From contig JAURYA010000048.1 in assembly GCA_030654155.1 (NCBI GenBank), forward strand, positions 1 through 46,243: a stretch of 46,243 bases of DNA. The letters run 5' to 3'. Under the pieces are notes generated by a model. That model saw nothing but the letters and a program-made list of their open reading frames with translations. It searched no databases and was not told where the DNA came from. Of the stretch, positions 42,855 through 46,243 are shown piece by piece. Position 1 is the stretch's first letter; each line of letters begins with the position of its first letter. The position numbers were made by a program, and so were the translations under genes. This DNA comes from Sulfurimonas sp. Its GTDB lineage: Bacteria; Campylobacterota; Campylobacteria; Campylobacterales; Sulfurimonadaceae.

Positions 42855-44003
42855 ATGAAAATATATGACTTTTTAATTATCGGAGCCGGAAGTGCGGGAT
42901 GTTCTGCGGCTTACTTTTTGCACAAAGATGGCAAAAGCGTTGCTCTGGTTGACAGAGAAGGGATTGCAGGAGGTGCCAGCGGAGCAGCTGGCGCTTTTTT
43001 ATCGCCTCTTCCTGGGCAAAAAAACATCTACAACAGTTTAGTAAATAATGCCCTTGATTTCTCTTTGGACTTTTACCAAGAGCTGCTCCCCCAAGCGGTG
43101 GACAAAAAAGGCGTTCTCAGGGTTGCAAACGATAATTTTGATGAAGATAAACTATCACAAAACAGCATAAAATATGACTATTTTGACACCAAACAACTTC
43201 ATGATATCTCAAAAAATTTCAGAGATATTGAGGGCTATTTTTATGAGAATGCGGCGGTTATAGAGCCGATACAAATCTGCAATAAACTAACCGATGGGTG
43301 TGATTTTTACAAAATAGATGTAGAAAAGCTGATTTTTGAAAACGGTTTTTACATGTTAGAAAATATAAAAGCCAAAAACGTCATTCTGGCCCAAGGCGTG
43401 AGCAGCTCTTTGGTAGAGATTCCGTATATGAAAATAGCACCTATTTTCGGGCTTAGAATCGATGTCAAGACAACTACAAAAGTTCCTTTTAACGTCCATA
43501 AATCTATCTCTATATCTACAAATAAGCAAGACGGAACATTGTCCATCGGAGCAACACATGAGAGACATGACAATGAGAAGATGGAGTGTTTAACAACCTG
43601 CGATAAATGCTCGTTTTATGTAAAGGGCGATGAAGCGCAGATAAAAACACTTTTAAAGCAGGCGGATGAGCTTATAAAACTTGATGATTTGGAAGTACTA
43701 AAGAGCTACAAGGGAGCCAGAGCCACCATAAAAAGCTACTTTCCGGTTATCGGCAAAGTGGTTGACTACAAAAGCACTCTAAAAAAGTATCCGTCTATTA
43801 AAAACGGGACAAAAATCCCGCCTGAGGATTTAGACTATTTCCAAAACCTGTATCTCATAAATGCGCTAGGCTCAAGAGGGTTTGTTTTTGGACCCTATCT
43901 GGCAAAAATACTGACTCAAAATATTCTGCACAATAAGCCGATACCGCAAGAGATATCAACTGGGAAGCTTTTTTATAAAATGGCTAGAAAAGGCAAGTTG
44001 TAA
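42855..44003 (+). CDS. FAD-dependent oxidoreductase (DAO family, MnmC C-domain-like)
   Basis: A 382-residue protein with an N-terminal FAD-binding motif (FLIIGAGSAGCSAAYFL, with Asp-Arg at the end of the next strand). The GGASGAAGAFLSPLPG stretch and the late NALGSRGFVFGPYLAKIL are like the FAD domain of MnmC, which removes the carboxymethyl group from a wobble uridine of tRNA. The methyltransferase half of MnmC is not fused. It could also be another DAO-family amine oxidase. It is a single gene with a strong promoter and a convergent neighbour 4 bases away. Confidence 0.82.
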   Translation: MKIYDFLIIGAGSAGCSAAYFLHKDGKSVALVDREGIAGGASGAAGAFLSPLPGQKNIYNSLVNNALDFSLDFYQELLPQAVDKKGVLRVANDNFDEDKLSQNSIKYDYFDTKQLHDISKNFRDIEGYFYENAAVIEPIQICNKLTDGCDFYKIDVEKLIFENGFYMLENIKAKNVILAQGVSSSLVEIPYMKIAPIFGLRIDVKTTTKVPFNVHKSISISTNKQDGTLSIGATHERHDNEKMECLTTCDKCSFYVKGDEAQIKTLLKQADELIKLDDLEVLKSYKGARATIKSYFPVIGKVVDYKSTLKKYPSIKNGTKIPPEDLDYFQNLYLINALGSRGFVFGPYLAKILTQNILHNKPIPQEISTGKLFYKMARKGKL

Positions 44004-44007
44004 AATA

Positions 44008-44682
44008 TTATTTTTTACTACATTTATATGCCACAATTGCCTCCAAAACGCTCTTTTTATTGCTTTGTATCGGATTTTGAGTAGATATGTCTTTCACGGT
44101 TGCTTTCATCTTCTTTGCCGTAGGTTTAACTTGAGCAACATCATTAAACTTTACAGTAGAAACTTCGCATTCAAGCAGTGTCTCTTTTGAAAAACTCTCT
44201 GCTTGTGCTTTGGCTTTTTTTAATAAAACCAATTGTAGTTCTTGCTCAACAGATGCTTCTGTTTTACTGCTGACATTCCATAACAAAGCGCCCTGTGCTA
44301 TGCGGACACGATTTGAAATAATTTTCTTGATATTTTCGTTTAGTGCATTATATTGCTCAACCCTATTAAATTCACAATTAAATTGCAGATGTCCACTGTA
44401 CCCAACAAACTCTGGTTTTTGATTTTTATAGTTATATACCGGAGAGAGGTTATATCCGCCACCATTACAATACTCTGCAGCAGGGTCAAATTTTTTAACT
44501 TCATCAACAATAATGTTAAAATCTGTTTTAATGCTATTTATATTTTTAGATTGCTCATCAAATCCAAGTGATGCTTGAAGCACATCTGGTGCTAGAAATC
44601 GAGAAACTTGCTCCGTGGCAGTAATACTCATTTGCGCATTAATAAGCATAGGAAGAAACAATAAACTAATATATTTTTTCAT
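44008..44682 (-). CDS. SIMPL (DUF541)-like secreted protein
   Basis: About 224 residues from ATG at 44682, preferred over TTG at 44688 because AAAGGGG lies six bases before the ATG. It has a signal peptide (KKYISLLFLPMLINAQ), and the mature part begins MSITATEQVSRFLAPDVLQASLGF, the pattern of the SIMPL/DUF541 family of periplasmic or outer membrane proteins. Function in this family is poorly known; some members take part in oxidative stress or envelope complexes. Paired Cys residues (YCNGGG, FNCEF, LLECEV, YKCSKK) could form disulfides. It follows argB by 26 bases. Confidence 0.72.
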   Translation of the reverse strand: MKKYISLLFLPMLINAQMSITATEQVSRFLAPDVLQASLGFDEQSKNINSIKTDFNIIVDEVKKFDPAAEYCNGGGYNLSPVYNYKNQKPEFVGYSGHLQFNCEFNRVEQYNALNENIKKIISNRVRIAQGALLWNVSSKTEASVEQELQLVLLKKAKAQAESFSKETLLECEVSTVKFNDVAQVKPTAKKMKATVKDISTQNPIQSNKKSVLEAIVAYKCSKK

Positions 44683-44708
44683 AATCAACCCCTTTAAAAT
44701 AGCTAGAA

Positions 44709-45560
44709 TTATTTTACGATCTGTGTTCCAACGCCCGCAGATGTAAAAAGCTCCAGTAACATCGAGTGCTCTATTCTGCCGTCAATAATGTGAGCTTTTT
44801 GGACACCGCCCTCAATAGCCTCAAGACATGCATCGACTTTTGGCACCATTCCGCCGTGAATCGTTCCATCAGCCTTTAGAGCGTCAATCTCATCTTTTGT
44901 AAGCGTGCCCAAAAGCTCTTTGTCTTTGTTTAAAACCCCTGCCGTATCCGTTAAAAATATAATCTTGCTCGCACCGATAGCCTTTGCAACGTATGAAGCG
45001 CACAAATCGGCATTGATGTTAAATCCAGGGTGCCCCATCTCGCCCCCTGCCGCAATAGGAGCGATTACAGGGATAAATTTCTCAGTTATTAGATTTTCTA
45101 TAACCTCGGATTTTACATCGGTAATATTTCCGGTAAGTCCCCATTTTGCAAAATCTTTTGCTTTTGCAGAGATGAAATGAGCGTCTTTTCCGCTGATTCC
45201 TATTGCCTTTGCGCCGTGAGAGTTTAAGAGAGATACTATCTCTTTGTTTATCTCTCCGCTTAGAACCATCTCAACTATTCGCATAACCTCTTTTGAAGTC
45301 ACACGCTGACCGTCGATAAACTTGGTGTCAATTTTGAGCGCATCAAGCATCTCGTTTATCTGTCTGCCGCCGCCGTGGACGATAACAGGCTTAATACCCA
45401 CCAGATACATCAACAAAATATCCTCTGCAAACTTCTCTTTTAACTGCGGTGATTCCTGAGCCGAGCCGCCGTATTTTATAACTATTGTCTTGCCTCTAAA
45501 CTCTTTTATAAACGGCAGAGCTTCAAGAAGCGTCTGAACTGTTTCAATCTTTTTTTGCAT
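44709..45560 (-). CDS. argB: Acetylglutamate kinase
   Basis: A 283-residue amino acid kinase. It phosphorylates N-acetylglutamate in arginine synthesis. The motifs VIKYGGSAQ, VIVHGGGRQINEML, GISGKDAHFI and GGMVPKVDACLEAIEGGV are all present. The N-terminus (MQKKIETVQTLLEALPFIKEF) is the extended type seen in arginine-sensitive enzymes, so feedback inhibition by arginine is possible. The start has an AGGGGA ribosome binding site and overlaps the 3' end of lpxK by 17 bases. Confidence 0.96.
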   Translation of the reverse strand: MQKKIETVQTLLEALPFIKEFRGKTIVIKYGGSAQESPQLKEKFAEDILLMYLVGIKPVIVHGGGRQINEMLDALKIDTKFIDGQRVTSKEVMRIVEMVLSGEINKEIVSLLNSHGAKAIGISGKDAHFISAKAKDFAKWGLTGNITDVKSEVIENLITEKFIPVIAPIAAGGEMGHPGFNINADLCASYVAKAIGASKIIFLTDTAGVLNKDKELLGTLTKDEIDALKADGTIHGGMVPKVDACLEAIEGGVQKAHIIDGRIEHSMLLELFTSAGVGTQIVK

Positions 45561-46243
45561 ATTTGTCCCCTATATAATTATCTATAATTTTAAAAATATT
45601 TTCATTAACTTCCACATGCAAATCAAGCAGGGAGAGCGGCAGATTAAACTCTTCAAGCTTTACAAAATCTTTGTATGTTACCAAAATTGAGCTTGAGCCG
45701 TCTCTTTGAAGAATATCCAAAACCTCATCCTTTGTAAATGAGTGATGGTCCTCAAAGTAGTTTTTACTCACAACCTCAGGCAGGTAGGCACTTAGCCTCT
45801 GCGGTCTGGCTATGGCAGTTACGAGTGACATTTTATCACTTTTATTTTTAAGTGTAACCACTCTTTTAAAATCAACGCCCTCTTTTACGACAAACGCCTC
45901 TTTTGCTCTCCACAACCTCTCTCTAAATGGTCCTGATGGCAAACAAGATGAGTTTTTGCTTGTTACGTCTATAAGAATGTCTAGCTTTTTTATGTCATGT
46001 TTTGAGTAGGCATCATCTAAAAATAGAATTTTTGCACCCATTTCTTTGGCTTTTAAGATAGCATTTACCCTGTTTTCACTGACTATTACTTTTGCATCCG
46101 GGAGTTTATGCGCATAAATCATAGCTTCATCACCGCTTATATCTACACCGCATAAAATTTCGCTGCCGTTACTTACCACTACAAGACCTCTACTTTTGCG
46201 CCCATATCCGCGAAGAACTATCGCAACGTCTTTATATCTTGAA
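45544..46243 (-). CDS. lpxK: Tetraacyldisaccharide 4'-kinase, 5' end outside the window
   Basis: The last 233 codons of a minus-strand gene. The frame is open to the window edge; the GTG at 46179 is not the start, because the sequence before it reads DVAIVLRGYGRKSRG, a typical LpxK stretch. LpxK adds the 4'-phosphate to lipid A precursors at the inner membrane. The ILFLDDAYSKHDIKKLDIL segment corresponds to the DDGFQH-type motif of the family, here with Ala-Tyr-Ser in place of Gly-Phe-Gln. The Walker A part lies outside. It overlaps argB by 17 bases. Confidence 0.85.
   Translation of the reverse strand, partial: SRYKDVAIVLRGYGRKSRGLVVVSNGSEILCGVDISGDEAMIYAHKLPDAKVIVSENRVNAILKAKEMGAKILFLDDAYSKHDIKKLDILIDVTSKNSSCLPSGPFRERLWRAKEAFVVKEGVDFKRVVTLKNKSDKMSLVTAIARPQRLSAYLPEVVSKNYFEDHHSFTKDEVLDILQRDGSSSILVTYKDFVKLEEFNLPLSLLDLHVEVNENIFKIIDNYIGDKYAKKD

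Noticed and set aside
1-46243. CRISPR arrays, tRNA or rRNA genes, phage genes and intact insertion sequences
   Set aside because: I saw no direct repeats of CRISPR spacing, no tRNA-like cloverleaf with a T-loop consensus, and no transposase, integrase or phage protein among the translated frames.

Overview
This window looks like a chromosomal segment of a Campylobacterota (formerly Epsilonproteobacteria) bacterium, most likely close to Sulfurimonas. The DNA is AT-rich and densely packed, with many 1-4 base gene overlaps. Two blocks keep the gene order I recall from Helicobacter and Campylobacter: pheS-pheT-aroA-ispH ... rpsA-hypothetical-serA with a divergent HIT gene, and ispB-hemA-proS-...-hemC. 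Other lineage markers are the short HisG, a DUF2018-type protein, the UbiD-family decarboxylase of the futalosine menaquinone pathway, and an HWxQP-type histidine kinase. The genus is an inference from protein style and gene order; no search was run.

Layout. 1-2658: a methyltransferase cut by the window edge, a membrane metallophosphoesterase and a receiver-kinase protein. 2666-4924 (minus): a small operon of a hypothetical gene, coaX, hisG and a methyltransferase. 5001-5957: an HD-GYP protein. 6061-11492: a TolC/adaptor/RND efflux operon in which the RND pump is encoded as two half-proteins. 11550-15279 (minus): rpsA, a hypothetical gene and serA. 15386-25747 (minus): a seven-gene chemosensory operon, cheW-cheR(TPR)-cheW-mcp-cheA(REC)-cheB followed by a REC-PAS-PAS-GGDEF-EAL protein. 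25946-31385 (minus): pheS-pheT-aroA-ispH. 31501-33715: HIT, OsmC and argH. 33851-34192: a small cytochrome c. 34278-42491 (minus): a long operon for haem, isoprenoid, quinone and tRNA charging functions. 42508-42771: a MITE-like inverted-repeat element. 42855-46243: an FAD oxidoreductase, a SIMPL-like protein, argB and the end of lpxK.

The most notable system is the chemosensory operon. Its components match the Wsp surface-sensing pathway: two CheW proteins, a CheR with a TPR tail, a membrane MCP, a CheA fused to a receiver, CheB, and a c-di-GMP output regulator. The output carries apparently intact GGDEF and EAL domains plus two PAS domains, instead of the REC-GGDEF layout of WspR. The operon sits exactly between ispH and rpsA, which are neighbours in the conserved Helicobacter/Campylobacter operon, so it looks like a 10-kb insertion into an old housekeeping operon. 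Together with the HD-GYP protein at 5001, the window holds two c-di-GMP-related nodes.

Other points of interest are a prolyl-tRNA synthetase lacking the usual editing insertion, a histidine kinase whose phosphoacceptor His is Asp, the split RND pump with altered proton-relay residues, several genes that appear to be transcribed without a leader, and the MITE-like element that forms the upstream region of the haem/isoprenoid operon.
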